The translations under genes and the position numbers were made by a program. Below, piece by piece: positions 1 through 10,133 of a stretch of DNA of 64,000 nucleotides (within the stretch, counting starts at the first letter, position 1; each line of letters starts with the position of its first letter). The notes under the pieces were generated by a model. It saw only the letters and a program-made list of their open reading frames with translations. It did no database searches and was not told the DNA's origin. The DNA comes from Rhynchopus sp. YZ270_cl-10 (taxonomy: Eukaryota; Euglenozoa; Diplonemea; Diplonemida; Diplonemidae), in NCBI GenBank assembly GCA_964035575.1, contig OZ037897.1:1116001-1180000 (forward strand), in the 5' to 3' direction.

Positions 1-2
1 CG

Positions 3-1511
3 GTGCCCGGGAAGGTGTACCCGGTAGAGAATTTGTATGCAAAGGAGACACCGCAGGACTTTTTGGAGGAAGCAGTGCAGTCTGCGTACGATGTCTGCGT
101 GCAGTGCACCGCGGGGAGGAGCCTGAGCAATGTGCTGGTGTTCCTTCTGGGCCAGGATGACGTTCAGCTTGCTGCAATGCGTCTGACGGAACGCCTTGCT
201 GCAGACAAATCACACCTTGCGAAGCAGTGGCGTGTCCACGCGCTCTTCGGCGCGCAAACTGTCCAAAAACAGATGCAAATCTTCGACGACCGTGACCCCC
301 AAGTCTGCGGCTACGCTTCTGTCATATTCTCTACAAACATCGCAGAAACCAGCGTCACCGTCCCCAACGTCGGCCACGTCATTGACTGTGGCATGGAGAA
401 ACGGAAGATCTTGGATCACATTAGCGGGGTCGAATCTCTTGAACCTCGCTGCATTTCTCAAAAATCTGCGACACAACGGGCGGGGCGAGCTGGACGCACG
501 CAGGCTGGTGTGGTGTACCGGCTGTACACTGCACAATGCTTTGCGGCAATGGACGTGGACCCTGCACCGGAGATCCTGCGGCTGGACATTGCGAAGTTCA
601 CCCTCATGCTGAAGGCTGTCGGTGTCGACCCTTTGGATGCGACCTTTGAGATGCTGGACACCCCCGACAGCACCACCGTGCAGCGTGCCCTCCTCCGCTG
701 CCATGCCATGCGCCTGCTTGACCACAACGGCACCATCACCCCCGCAGGCCGTCGCATCGCCTCCCTCCCCCTCGCACCCAACGAAGCCGTGCCCCTCCTC
801 CACGCAGCACACCAAGGCGATCTCAGGGTCGTCCGCGCAGTCGCCTGCATCGCTGCCATCCTCGGAACACAAAGACAAACCGTCTTCCTCCCCCGCAGAA
901 CCGAACACAAAACCGGGGGCGATGTGCCCCCACGCTTCGCAGACCCCTCTGGGGATCATATGTCGTTGTGCAACGCATACGAGCGTTGGGAGGAGGAGGG
1001 TGGTGGTGGTGTGTCCTGGTGTGCGCGGGAAGGGCTGTGCCATCGTACGTTGATGGATGTGAGGGATGTGGCACGGCAGTTGTGTGGGTTGGTGAAGAGA
1101 GACATGCCGGAGGCGTCTGTTGCGGCAGGTGGACGGCGGGCGGGGGTGCTTCAGGCGTTCTTGATGGGGGGGATGGAGCGGGTTGCAGTCCTCTCCGTGC
1201 AGGACGGTGGCAGTGGTGGTGGTGGTTGTGACCACACACCCGCCCCCAGGCGTGGTGCCTCCACGCCACGCCCCTACACAGCACTCCGCACTGCCGCTGC
1301 CGTGTATGTCCACCCTGCATCCTCACTACACGATGCCTCCTGCGGCACCGCAGCACCCCACGCTGTCCTCTTCACAACCGTCACACACGGAACACGCGAC
1401 TGGATGGCATGTGTTTCAAAGGTGTCGCCACAGTGGATACTCGACCTCCCGGGTGGGCGGTTCAAGCGTACTGACGTGGACGGCGTTGCCTTGGGACATA
1501 TTGTTGGATGA
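3..1511 (+). CDS. DEAH-box RNA helicase, C-terminal part (5' end outside window)
   Basis: The frame is already open at the window edge, so the N-terminal half with the Walker motifs is missing. What is visible is the second RecA domain and the helicase-associated region of a DEAH/RHA-type RNA helicase. Motif V reads STNIAETSVTVP at about residue 109 and motif VI reads QRAGRAGR at about residue 158, both hallmark DEAH sequences. The winged-helix/HA2 region follows (near LDIAKFTLMLKAVG and GRRIASLPLAP), then a C-terminal OB-fold-like segment ending in TGA. The family unwinds RNA or remodels RNP in splicing, ribosome biogenesis or decay; the visible part cannot tell which. The C-terminus has unusual Gly-rich (GGT-codon) tracts around 1200-1230. 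No intron is needed in this part. Confidence 0.9.
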   Translation: MPGKVYPVENLYAKETPQDFLEEAVQSAYDVCVQCTAGRSLSNVLVFLLGQDDVQLAAMRLTERLAADKSHLAKQWRVHALFGAQTVQKQMQIFDDRDPQVCGYASVIFSTNIAETSVTVPNVGHVIDCGMEKRKILDHISGVESLEPRCISQKSATQRAGRAGRTQAGVVYRLYTAQCFAAMDVDPAPEILRLDIAKFTLMLKAVGVDPLDATFEMLDTPDSTTVQRALLRCHAMRLLDHNGTITPAGRRIASLPLAPNEAVPLLHAAHQGDLRVVRAVACIAAILGTQRQTVFLPRRTEHKTGGDVPPRFADPSGDHMSLCNAYERWEEEGGGGVSWCAREGLCHRTLMDVRDVARQLCGLVKRDMPEASVAAGGRRAGVLQAFLMGGMERVAVLSVQDGGSGGGGCDHTPAPRRGASTPRPYTALRTAAAVYVHPASSLHDASCGTAAPHAVLFTTVTHGTRDWMACVSKVSPQWILDLPGGRFKRTDVDGVALGHIVG

Positions 1512-1882
1512 GCTGCGTGTGTGGGTTTTAAAATGGTGAAAAAAGGAAGTTTTTTTTGGGTTCTGCACGTTTATTAGATGCTGCTGTCCAGAGGTGCTTA
1601 TTTCCCCCCTATTTTTGACTTTCCGAAAAGTTACTCAAGAGTTTCCCCACAAAATCATTCAAACCACAGAGACACAACAGAAAAGATACACAACACCTTT
1701 CCCCTTACACTCTATTCTTAAAACATCGTACACAACCTAAGACGCTTCTTTGGAGGGTTTTCCAGCCCGAAGGAGAAGCACATTTCTTGTGTTGTATATT
1801 ACAGTAGAACACTTCAGGGCGGAGCCGTCTGTACCGTAGCCACAAAAAGCTCTAGTGAGGTAATTGCTGTAGAGGGTTTGCA
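1512..1882. other. Intergenic spacer, no gene seen
   Basis: AT-rich spacer between the helicase stop and the next start codon. It has T-runs and a candidate AG acceptor (ctgtagagg) shortly before the ATG at 1883. I see no repeat module or RNA gene in it. Confidence 0.5.
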
Positions 1883-2438
1883 ATGAGTGACGAAGACGTC
1901 GAAGTCAACCAGAAGATGCACCAGGAGCTGTCGGACTTCTTCTTAAAACAGAACCTGACGTACAAATTCACCTCCGTGCTCCTGCATAAGGCCACGCAGT
2001 TCCCTCTTGTGCACTTCTCCTTTTCAAAGCCGACAAAGACGAAACCCGTTCCTGAGGTCGTGGTGACGGCAGACGTACGTCCGCTTGGTGCAGGTGAGGA
2101 CGGAGTGCCTAGGTATGGCAACGCTGTCTTTTTTGTTGTACACCTGCCGCGAGAGGGAAGGCCTTTTTGGTCTCTCAACTTTCATTTGTCTCATTCATCT
2201 TTTTTTTGGGGTTTTCTCTAATTCTCTCAAGGCGTTTTTTTAGCAACCTCTCTCACTCTCTCTCACTCTCACTCTCACTCTCCCCTCACACCACAGATAC
2301 TCCTTCGTCGTGGAGGGCCAGCGCCACAGCAGAACACTTGCCTTCGACCCCAACAAGATCACCGGCACAGAGCTCAACGAGCGCCTCATCGACAAAGTCT
2401 TCAGACAGAAGGACGCAGTGCGCGAGTGGCTCCTGTGA
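1883..2438 (+). CDS. Small conserved-looking protein, 123 aa, two exons, function unknown
   Basis: Exon 1 is 1883-2112 and exon 2 is 2297-2438. The split codon AG|A gives PRYSFVVEG across the junction, and the exons sum to 372 nt. The intron (184 nt) has donor GTATGG and a long CT-repeat polypyrimidine tract before CCACAG. An upstream GTGAGG donor at about 2093 would throw exon 2 out of frame. The protein is acidic at its N-terminus (MSDEDVEVNQ), has a helical start (HQELSDFFLKQN) and a C-terminal helix with ELNERLIDKVF. I do not recognise the family. It lies 145 bp upstream of the next gene on the same strand. Confidence 0.72.
2113..2296 (+). other. Spliceosomal intron with CT-repeat polypyrimidine tract
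   Basis: Donor GTATGG, acceptor CCACAG, with a (CTCTCA)n pyrimidine tract at 2247-2290. The reading frame closes inside it and resumes exactly in phase after it. Confidence 0.75.
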
Positions 2439-2583
2439 AATGAGCTGACTATCCTCCCCTCTTCCTCCCCTCCCCCCCCCTTCAACCCATTTACATGAAA
2501 AAAAGGCACACTCTCTCTTCCCCGTATCCTACCCTATAATATTCACTGATTTTTTCACAGAAAATACAAAAAATGCTTCTTTA

Positions 2584-4731
2584 ATGTCATGGGAGTCTTG
2601 CGGGAGGAGGGTAGGATGGGAACTGGATCTGCCGTCACCTGTTGCATCGCTTGCAGAGGCAGCTGCGTGCAGGCTGGAGCTGGATGAGGCAAGCGTGCAT
2701 GAGGAGGCTGCCAGACTGCTTTCGTGGACCCGGTTTGTGAGCAGCCGGCCACGCAATGTGGACAACGTGGTGTCCTTCCGCTTTGCCTGCAACGGCGTGC
2801 CCGGGCGCGCCTCGCTCCTACGAGGCAGTACGAGGAAGAAGCAACGCACCACCCCAATCCCCACCCCCCTCCACCTCATCCTCTCCACGGTCCTCCAGCA
2901 CGCGCTACAGCTCCTCTTCACCGCATTAGTCGACTACCACCGGGGCCACAGCGCGCACACCACCACAACCCAGTTCTCCATGACAACCTCAGGGGTATGG
3001 GCGATCCAGGTCGGCATCGCGGTCAATAGTGTAGCGCTCCCCCCTGCATTTCTCCGCCGATCCACTCCAGGAGGCGGGGGTGTGGTCGTCACCGTGCAGA
3101 ATACCTTAGGGAAGATCAGCTCTAGGGAAAAGGAAGGTGTAGCCCTACGTGAAATGCCTTTGGGAGAGGAAAATAATAAAGCGGAAAATTCTGCAGATCC
3201 GATGGAGGAAGGAGAAGAACACCTTAACGGCAAACGACTGCGGATCTCAAACGATACTCACAATGTTAATAACAGAACGCTTCAAGTGAATGAATTCTTC
3301 TCTAAGACAGAAGAAGCATCCCAAAAGCGACTGCAAAGAGTGGAGGCGGAGGAGGAGGAGAAGGAGCACCAACGGCGGCCCCAGAGGAATTCTTCTGTTA
3401 TGGACCCTCCCTTCTCATTGATGGATTTATGCTCAGATCGACCTTTGCCGGTAGAGGTGCAGGGTATTTCAGAGATGACACCACTACAGGGCTTGCCAAC
3501 ACCTCCTCTGCGGAAATTAAACGACCAAAAAAAACCGAGAAATCCACCACTCTCGGTTCTTCCTATGGGTGGATATATTCCTGCAAAAGTTTCTTCGTCT
3601 CTCTCTTCGCAAAAAAGCCCGCAAAAGGAGGAGAAAAAAAAGACAGTACAGTCAAAGACGCGGTTTGTGTTGATCCCTTCTTTGTGTTCATCTTCTGTCA
3701 TGAGGCGACCCTCTTTGGCAGTTCCATTTGATAGATGTTGCGAACATAGTCTAAAGGATATGGGTCTAGCAGAAGGGCTTTTAGGTGCAGTACATTGTGA
3801 GGCATGTGGTACTGTGTCTGGACAGGCGTGGTTTTGTCTTGATGATGTGTTCGACTGTGGGACTGTCGGGCTTTGGGTCTCTAGGGGCGCAGTGTTGCAA
3901 CCACGACGGACTAAGATATACCCCTTTCGCATTGCACCACCCCTCCATCTGGACATTACACTGTGCATCCCGAAGGAAACCCCAAAGGATCTTGCCTCTA
4001 TCGTCCACAAGGCTGCACAGAGGTATTGTAATCTACACCTCGGCACTGCGGTTGTCTCTCAAGGATATAAACCAGATTCTTCTGCTTCTTCCGTTTTGTA
4101 CAGTAGTTTGACGAGGGGAGGGAGGACGAGGCCCATCTTTTTGGGGTGGCAAGGAGGGGAGGATGTGAGCATAGACAATGTGACCGAAGGGGAGTTGTGT
4201 AGAAGGGTCTGGACAGAGGTGGTGGGTCGGTCGACCAGTGTGCCTGCAGTGCAGGGGCCTACCCTGCAGCATGTTGCCACCGCGGTGTTGAGGTATGTAC
4301 AGAAGGGCAAGGCGAGGTGCAGAAAGGTCTACGTCTCGCGGGGCTGCCTCGTTGGCATGACCGACGCAGAGGGGGGAGGCAGTGCGGACAGTGAGGATGC
4401 GCTCAGTCTCACGGTAGGGAGTGACTGCGCGGTGTGGCGTGGTTGGGAGGTGCCTGGTGGAGGTGGTGGTGGAGGTGACGGTGGTGTACCGAGTGTCTAC
4501 CTGACGACGTCGAACGCGGCAGCGAAGAAGCATCTTTTGTTGTGTAGTGTGGGTGTGGGTGGTGGTGGTGGTGATGGTGATGGTGGCATGTACCCGCAGT
4601 GTCTGAACTTCCTCTGTGGCATAGAATGCGTAGCAGAGCGTCAGTACGAGGAGCTCACGTTCCTGCTTGCATCTTTCGTGCTGTTTGGCACGGACATCGA
4701 AGGGTCGGTAGCAGAGAACGAACCGCGGTAG
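2584..4731 (+). CDS. Hypothetical protein, 715 aa, single exon
   Basis: One uninterrupted frame from the ATG at 2584 to TAG at 4731. I do not recognise it with confidence. The N-terminal 170 residues look folded. A charged low-complexity middle follows (about residues 190-350; Glu-rich, with Lys runs near QKEEKKK). The C-terminal 320 residues look folded again, with scattered cysteines (near CCEHSL and CEACGTVSGQ) and two long Gly-rich loops encoded by GGT/GGA repeats at 4457-4480 and 4553-4587. The segment around YPFRIAPPLHLDITLCIP vaguely recalls a ferredoxin-fold anticodon-binding domain, but I would not assign it. The charged middle is poorer in GC than the flanks. Confidence 0.68.
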   Translation: MSWESCGRRVGWELDLPSPVASLAEAAACRLELDEASVHEEAARLLSWTRFVSSRPRNVDNVVSFRFACNGVPGRASLLRGSTRKKQRTTPIPTPLHLILSTVLQHALQLLFTALVDYHRGHSAHTTTTQFSMTTSGVWAIQVGIAVNSVALPPAFLRRSTPGGGGVVVTVQNTLGKISSREKEGVALREMPLGEENNKAENSADPMEEGEEHLNGKRLRISNDTHNVNNRTLQVNEFFSKTEEASQKRLQRVEAEEEEKEHQRRPQRNSSVMDPPFSLMDLCSDRPLPVEVQGISEMTPLQGLPTPPLRKLNDQKKPRNPPLSVLPMGGYIPAKVSSSLSSQKSPQKEEKKKTVQSKTRFVLIPSLCSSSVMRRPSLAVPFDRCCEHSLKDMGLAEGLLGAVHCEACGTVSGQAWFCLDDVFDCGTVGLWVSRGAVLQPRRTKIYPFRIAPPLHLDITLCIPKETPKDLASIVHKAAQRYCNLHLGTAVVSQGYKPDSSASSVLYSSLTRGGRTRPIFLGWQGGEDVSIDNVTEGELCRRVWTEVVGRSTSVPAVQGPTLQHVATAVLRYVQKGKARCRKVYVSRGCLVGMTDAEGGGSADSEDALSLTVGSDCAVWRGWEVPGGGGGGGDGGVPSVYLTTSNAAAKKHLLLCSVGVGGGGGDGDGGMYPQCLNFLCGIECVAERQYEELTFLLASFVLFGTDIEGSVAENEPR

Positions 4732-4868
4732 TGTGTTGTAGTCTTACAAAAGCAAGATTCCTAACCCTGAAGGTGATATCCCTTAGTATTTTGTTTTTTG
4801 TATATGACGTGGGTAGTGTACCAACTAAAAAAAACGAACGGGGGTTTCATTATTATTTTTGAGAAGAT
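4732..4868. other. Short spacer before the tandem duplication
   Basis: AT-rich spacer; the left breakpoint of the tandem duplication follows at 4869. Confidence 0.5.
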
Positions 4869-5029
4869 AGCACTTGATAATAGAATTTCTGCAGTAATCC
4901 AAGGATTCGCAGCCGAGCCCCCCCATGAACAAATCCGACCCCCCCTACCCCCTTCCCTCACCACATTCCACAGATTCTTTATCCACTCCCCAAAACTGCA
5001 CCCTGCTGGACAACCTCACCTTGGTGGCT

Positions 5030-6418
5030 ATGCATCACACCAACCAGTATCTAGACTACCACGGCCAACCACATGATCGACGTAGGGCAGCTGAGCTGAC
5101 TGAGGGTACGGTAGAGCCTTTGGCACCGCCGGAGCATATGGCGGTCCATTACACCTCGCCCCCTCCTCCCCCGGAGGAGGTGGAGATGGCGTTGCTGCCT
5201 TCTAGGCATGAGGGCTTTCAACGTGGTGAGGCAAGGATGTACGAATCGCATGCTCCTCAACCGAGTCACGGACACAGACCTGGGGGGTATGCGCCCAGAC
5301 CGAGGCAGGAGCATCCGCCGCATCACGCCAGCTATGAGCCTCCTCCTCCTCCACCTTTCGAGGAGTCTTGGCCAGTGTCACCACCGCAGCCGCAGCCGCA
5401 GCCTCGGTACGAGCCGCAACCACAGCCAACGCTGGCTATAGAGGTTGGTGTAGAGGAGGCCCCGCCTGCAGGTGAGTACCATCCGATTGAGAGGAGCATC
5501 GAAGCCTACACCGGATGGGAGAAGTGTGCCGTGTTCTGCATCGTTTTCTTCTACTTCTCCATCGCCACCGCCGCAGTCGCCACTAACATGCTGAAGGGCT
5601 CCGTCGAGGCCGCCTTCTACGTGTTGCTCCTCTGCCCCGGGGTTGTCTGGCTCTCCTCATACGGTGTGTGCGCGCTGGCCGACTCACGCTGGTCCTACCG
5701 TGACCCTACAGCACTCATCTTCTTCCTCTGCCTCTTCTTCCTTGTGTATGGGATGGTTCTCTTCGGGGTGGGTCTGGCGCTTCCAGACCACGGTGAGTAC
5801 ACCATCTTGAAGGAAGGGTTGACAGGGGAAACGGACCTGGTGTGCCATGATGGTGAGCTGCAGATTCCGCCGTACGATGCGATGATGCCAGAGAATTACT
5901 ACATCCTGGAGGGAACGTGGTCTGTTGACTGGGCAAATGCGAACTACGTGAAGACAGACGATGGGGTGTTTGCGACTGCGGTGGTGTCTCATGTGAAGAC
6001 GGGGAATTCACATTGCAAGCTGGTGCCTGACATGACTGCTGTGTGCCAGGGTTCGAATAGAACGTACGCTGATGAATGTGTTGCCAAAGCGACACATCGT
6101 GCACGCGATGTGCATGTGCGCAGACTGCACGCCTCCACCAAAATGACGCCCCACCTTGAAGACAAGATGCGTTCCCTCAACGTAGGGAAGCTCTTTGAGT
6201 TCGACTCCCCCAGCGCCGTAGAGACGGCAGAGTGGCTGGAAGCTGCGCGGCGCAAATGGAAGATTTTTATGGGATGGACGTGTGCGGTGTGGGTCACAAT
6301 CACATTTTGTGCGCTGGTAACCTACTTTTGCACTCCATACTGCGTAGACGACTCTGTTGGAGGTTGTCTGAAAGGTTCAGCTTTTTGTTGTCTGTGCCTT
6401 GCAGCCTTTTTTTTGTGA
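5030..6418 (+). CDS. Four-pass membrane protein with proline-rich N-terminus, copy 1 (462 aa)
   Basis: Start chosen at ATG 5030 (MHHTNQYLDY) because the paralogue keeps this methionine while frame and sequence diverge upstream; an in-frame ATG at 4925 is possible. A Pro/Gln-rich, probably cytosolic region (residues 1-150, with PPPPP and QPQPQP runs) is followed by three closely spaced hydrophobic segments at about 163-187, 194-215 and 228-252. A 155-residue loop then has several cysteines and an N-glycosylation sequon (SNRTYADEC), and a fourth segment lies at about 410-435. The topology is tetraspanin-like, but I see no CCG motif and do not recognise the family. The C-terminal tail (GCLKGSAFCCLCLAAFFL) differs from the paralogue. 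A candidate splice acceptor (TTCCACAG) lies about 55 bp upstream. Confidence 0.82.
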   Translation: MHHTNQYLDYHGQPHDRRRAAELTEGTVEPLAPPEHMAVHYTSPPPPPEEVEMALLPSRHEGFQRGEARMYESHAPQPSHGHRPGGYAPRPRQEHPPHHASYEPPPPPPFEESWPVSPPQPQPQPRYEPQPQPTLAIEVGVEEAPPAGEYHPIERSIEAYTGWEKCAVFCIVFFYFSIATAAVATNMLKGSVEAAFYVLLLCPGVVWLSSYGVCALADSRWSYRDPTALIFFLCLFFLVYGMVLFGVGLALPDHGEYTILKEGLTGETDLVCHDGELQIPPYDAMMPENYYILEGTWSVDWANANYVKTDDGVFATAVVSHVKTGNSHCKLVPDMTAVCQGSNRTYADECVAKATHRARDVHVRRLHASTKMTPHLEDKMRSLNVGKLFEFDSPSAVETAEWLEAARRKWKIFMGWTCAVWVTITFCALVTYFCTPYCVDDSVGGCLKGSAFCCLCLAAFFL

Positions 6419-6435
6419 AGTGCTCCCTGGGGGGT

Positions 6436-6515
6436 TTGATAACCCCGCGGGGGAACCAATGCCTGCGTCCTCCGTTGTACGGTGAGGCGTTTGCACTTTC
6501 AGCTTCTCTTTTTTT
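6436..6515 (+). repeat. Hairpin plus module C downstream of copy 1
   Basis: GGGTTTGATAACCCC forms a stem with a GATA-containing loop and is followed by the module ending GAGGCGTTTGCACTTTC and a T-run. The same pair follows copy 2 (13443-13525) and the LINE-like ORF (35500-35575), with a related one at 32368-32425. Confidence 0.6.
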
Positions 6516-6518
6516 TTT

Positions 6519-6717
6519 GTGATTCATTCCATTCCTTTTAAGGATCCTGTGAAGAAAACCCGTGGCTTCTATCTAGTCACGGATACTGCCAGATATGAGG
6601 GCCAATATGCCAGATCTGGCTCGTTTTCCAGGTGTGGAAATCTGGTTTCCAGATCTGGCAGTATTCGTGTCTAGTGATAGCAGTCTATAATCAAACAAAC
6701 CTTTTTGTGATTCATTC
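6519..6717. repeat. 188-bp extra segment with internal inverted repeat (possible small MITE)
   Basis: Absent from unit 2, where GTGATTCATTC occurs once; in unit 1 that sequence flanks the segment on both sides (6519-6529 and 6707-6717). Inside, about 6575-6600 and 6655-6680 form an inverted repeat around ATACTGCCAGAT. It may be a small hairpin element plus target duplication, or a local duplication. Confidence 0.5.
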
Positions 6718-6794
6718 TATTCTGGCCAACGTGCCAAACGCATTTTTCTAAGACATCCCCAACGGGCGATGTGTTGTCATGAGAATACACACAA

Positions 6795-7660
6795 TGGTGT
6801 GGCTAACTCCAAAAATAAAGTGTAATTTTTGTACTTCTTTTGTATTTTTTTTGTATACCCAAAAAAGGGGGTTTTTTTTATTTTTGGTACCAATTCGTAC
6901 TTTCCCAATCGCCCCAAGTCATGGCCCAAAAGTTCCTGGCGAAGCCACGGTACGCAACATTTCTGAAAAATGTCGACATAAATTGGCACTGTCGTTGGTA
7001 ATTATCGTCAGTTCCGTTAAATTTTACCTACGTATTTTGCTAGAACGAAAGTTTCTGGCGAAGCCAGGTGCGCAACATTTCAAAAAATTGCGCTTATATT
7101 TGCACATTTGTGCTGAACTATGTCATGGGAAAGGGTGGGTTGCAATCTTGCGCCGCAGGCGCACGGTACGCTACTTTTTTCGTTGGCCATGCTGCATGCT
7201 TCCTTCTTCTTTCTCACTCCTCATTGGGTTCTACGAGCTCCGTCCGTAAAATGGTGGGGTCACACAACATGCAGCAAAGTTCGCAGCTATGCAAACTGCC
7301 CCCACGTTTACTTTGCACTTTACCCTCAGTGGTCAAGTGCTGACCATATTTTACACTAAACCTGAAAATGCCCTGTAAAAACTGACACATGCATTTTAGG
7401 TCAAAAATACTCATTTCTCAGCGCAAAGTGACCCCATCACAGCACGCACGGACTCCCGAGAATAGAGAAAAAAAAATTTTCCCCCAATTTTTTGGGGGCC
7501 AAAAAAGAAAAATTTCCCCCCGACCCCCCGACTCCGACCCCCCAAAAAGTTTATACAGGGAAATAATTTTTCGCAAAAAACACCCCAAAAATAAAGTGTA
7601 ATTTTTGTACTTCTTTTGTAGTTGTTTTGTACTGTTTTTGTACTGGATTTAGCCACACCA
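6795..7660. mobile_element. Non-autonomous DNA transposon, TGGTGTGG family (5-bp TSD)
   Basis: Perfect 12-bp terminal inverted repeats TGGTGTGGCTAA / TTAGCCACACCA, flanked by CACAA at 6790-6794 and 7661-7665. Unit 2 lacks the element at the matching place (about 13612-13622), giving an empty site. The subterminal stretches share an AAAATAAAGTGTAATTTTTG motif in direct orientation near both ends. There is no transposase-like frame. It contains the hairpin GCGCCGCAGGCGC and about 130 bp shared with the 49-kb element. I cannot place the superfamily: 5-bp duplications are unusual, and Transib also makes 5-bp ones but has different ends. Confidence 0.88.
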
Positions 7661-8529
7661 CACAATAATAATAATTATTGTTATTCTCATCAACTGTCCC
7701 CCCACCTTGGTCTTCCGAGCACCAAGGAAAGCCCTGCCTCCCCCCCAGGGGCAGCATTGTGATATAACTAGAACACAGAACATTTTTTTCTTTCTTCCAA
7801 AGAGTGTCTTAGTACTTCAGTATTTTTGGCCCCTATTTTTTTTTTGCATTTCTCAAAAAACGCACATTACTTCCATGCGAGGAGAAACCAAAAAAAAAGA
7901 GGGTCATTTTGCTTTGGGGGTATTTTCATTCTTTTTTAAAAGCGCTTCATTTTTTAAACATCGACTGTTGTAGGCGGCAGGGTACTTTGTGCTTTCATCC
8001 GGATGGCTGGCATCGTACAGTGGGTTAGTCGGAGGTGCCTGCATTAACAACCAGAGTTTTTTGTTGATCCAGTTGTTATGATATTTTTTTGAGCTTGCCA
8101 ACCTTTAGGTGGCGAGAGAGACTTACATTAATATTTCAATTTCCCCCCTTTTTATTTATTCTTTTCCCTTTACAGTCTTGCGGTACTACCCAAAGACACA
8201 CTTCATGTACTACCTCAAGGCGACACGAGCCTCCTTAGGAAGGCAGAGGCAGCATCAGAATCGCATTCGGACGGCCCACCCCTCGTTCTCCCATATTTAT
8301 TGGTAGTTTTCCGTTCTTTATTAACTCTTTCCCATTCTTCACTAAGGGGTATGTGTACGTAGGGCACATTCTTCTGTTCATATGTTTTTTTTGCACCCGA
8401 GGTTTCTTTTTATTATACCTTCTATTCAGTAGAATAGTTAGTATATGCAACAATTTTTGTTAATGCATGTCAGTCCTAAGTCACATGGGGTGCTTGTACT
8501 ACCAACTTCACTTTGTTTTTTTTTCTTAA
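7661..8529 (+). other. Duplicated T-rich flank with module B copy
   Basis: No gene seen. Matches unit 2 positions 13622-14490 almost base for base. Holds a module B copy at 7955-8060 (core GGTGCCTGCATTAAC). Confidence 0.7.
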
Positions 8530-10129
8530 CCCTATAAGAGCCAAGCCATATTTTCAAGCCACTTTTGAGTTTTTGTTTTTGGGGCTCTCCAACCGGTAAA
8601 GGGACCCCAGATGCAAATTTTTGATCGTACCTGGCCGCAATTGAAAGATTTTGAACACGGCTTTCAATTCCATATTTTTAAGTTTTTTTTCGAAAAAAAA
8701 TGTTATCCCCAAAATGAGGTGAGCATAAAATCCACTTTTTGGTTTTTTACTAATTCGGCCGGCCGAGGAAAAACACGTAAATTATTTCTGTCCGAAAATG
8801 GCGTTATTTGAAAGATTGATCACAAAATCTTTTCAAAGAAAAAAAAATCGAGCAAAAAGTCCTAGTAGAACCCAACTTATATGAGTGCAGCTCTGTTAGC
8901 AGCCATGTCTAAAACTGATTTCCTTAACGATTTACACTGAAACATGGCTAAAAACGTAAAAAAGGGGCGATTTTTCACAATTTGGGCATCTCCTGAGGTC
9001 GAAAGCCCCCAGAATGGGTCGGAACGACCCTGTGACCCGAAAATCCATGAAAAAAGCACCCCGAAATACGAAAAAACAGTGAAAATTCGGCTTACTGTGT
9101 GCTCTGCATAGGTCGTGTGTGTGGGGTGTTTTTGTGGTTTTGGTGGCAACTCGCCCCAGCATCCAAATGGCAAACAGATGCACAAAGGTTTTCGATTTTT
9201 GCTTATTTTAAAAGATTTGAGTCAAATAGTTTCCCCATGAACCAAAGGATTTTCACGAAAACAAGCAGAACCATTATCAGATCATGATGACCCTTAGCCA
9301 TAACCATGTCCTTCGGGTCGAAAGGGTGCCTCTTGGGTGGGTAGCAGTCCACAGATCCCAAGTGCAATCAGATGCGTAAAAGTTTTCGATTTTTGTTTCT
9401 TTTGAAAGATTCGTGTCAAAATCTTTGAAATATATAAAAATATTTTAACGAAAACGAGTAGAACCTCATACAGAGCATGGGGTGTCATTGAGGAACCAGA
9501 ATAGGGGGTGCTCGTCCAAAGGGCTTTGAAAAGTGGCACGACTCCCCCCAGCATCGAAAGTATTATCTGATGCATAAAAGTTTTCGATTATTGCTTCTTT
9601 TGAAAGATCGGTGCAAATTCTTTCCACATAAAAAAAATGTTTTTACGAAAATGAGTAGACCCTATGTCAGAGCACGTTGTCCTACAGATTTTAGAATGTG
9701 GGGGGGTCACAGGGGTGCCCACACCCCTACCCCGCCTCCCCCCAGCATCGAAAGTAATATCCGATGCATAAAAGTTTTCGATTCTTGCTTCTTTTGAAAG
9801 ATCGGCGAAAAATCTTTCGAAATATATAAAAATATGTGTTCACAAAAATGGGTAGAACCCGACTGAGGGCTTGTAGGCATTGGGTATCGTGAAAGGTACA
9901 TATTTGGGGTGTGGGTGAAAAAACGTCACTTTTGGTGAAAGTAGCACCCCAGCCCCCAGCACCGAAAGTAATATCCGATGCATAAAAGTTTTCGACTCTT
10001 GCTTCTTTTGAAAGATCGGTGCAAATTCTTTCCACACAAAAAAAATGTTTTTACGAAAATGAGTTGAACCTGTCTAAAATCATGGCGTCATTTCGAAAGC
10101 CATTAAAGTGGCTCTTGGCTCTTATAGGG
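8530..10129. mobile_element. piggyBac-type non-autonomous element with TTAA target duplication
   Basis: Termini CCCTATAAGAGCCAAG and CTTGGCTCTTATAGGG are perfect inverted repeats flanked by TTAA at 8526-8529 and 10130-10133. TTAA duplication plus CCC ends are diagnostic of piggyBac-type elements. Unit 2 has no such element here; its TTAA site instead took a different element. No transposase frame is visible. Much of the interior is a 190-210 bp tandem repeat. Confidence 0.88.
9157..10080. repeat. Tandem repeat, about 190-210 bp unit, five copies
   Basis: Units start near 9157, 9354, 9545, 9739 and 9951. Each carries CCAGCATCGAAAGTA-like DNA, then ATGCATAAAAGTTTTCGATT, a TTTGAAAGAT stretch and GAGTAGAACC-like DNA; the first two are the most diverged. 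It is internal to the TTAA element. A degenerate related stretch lies at 8607-8660. Confidence 0.75.
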
Positions 10130-10133
10130 TTAA

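Noticed and set aside
2093-2098. Upstream GTGAGG donor for the 123-aa gene
   Set aside because: Joining it to the acceptor at 2296 changes the frame of exon 2; the GTATGG donor at 2113 preserves it.
4925-5029. Upstream in-frame ATG for membrane protein copy 1
   Set aside because: Not conserved in copy 2 and it lies upstream of the likely splice acceptor; kept only as an alternative.
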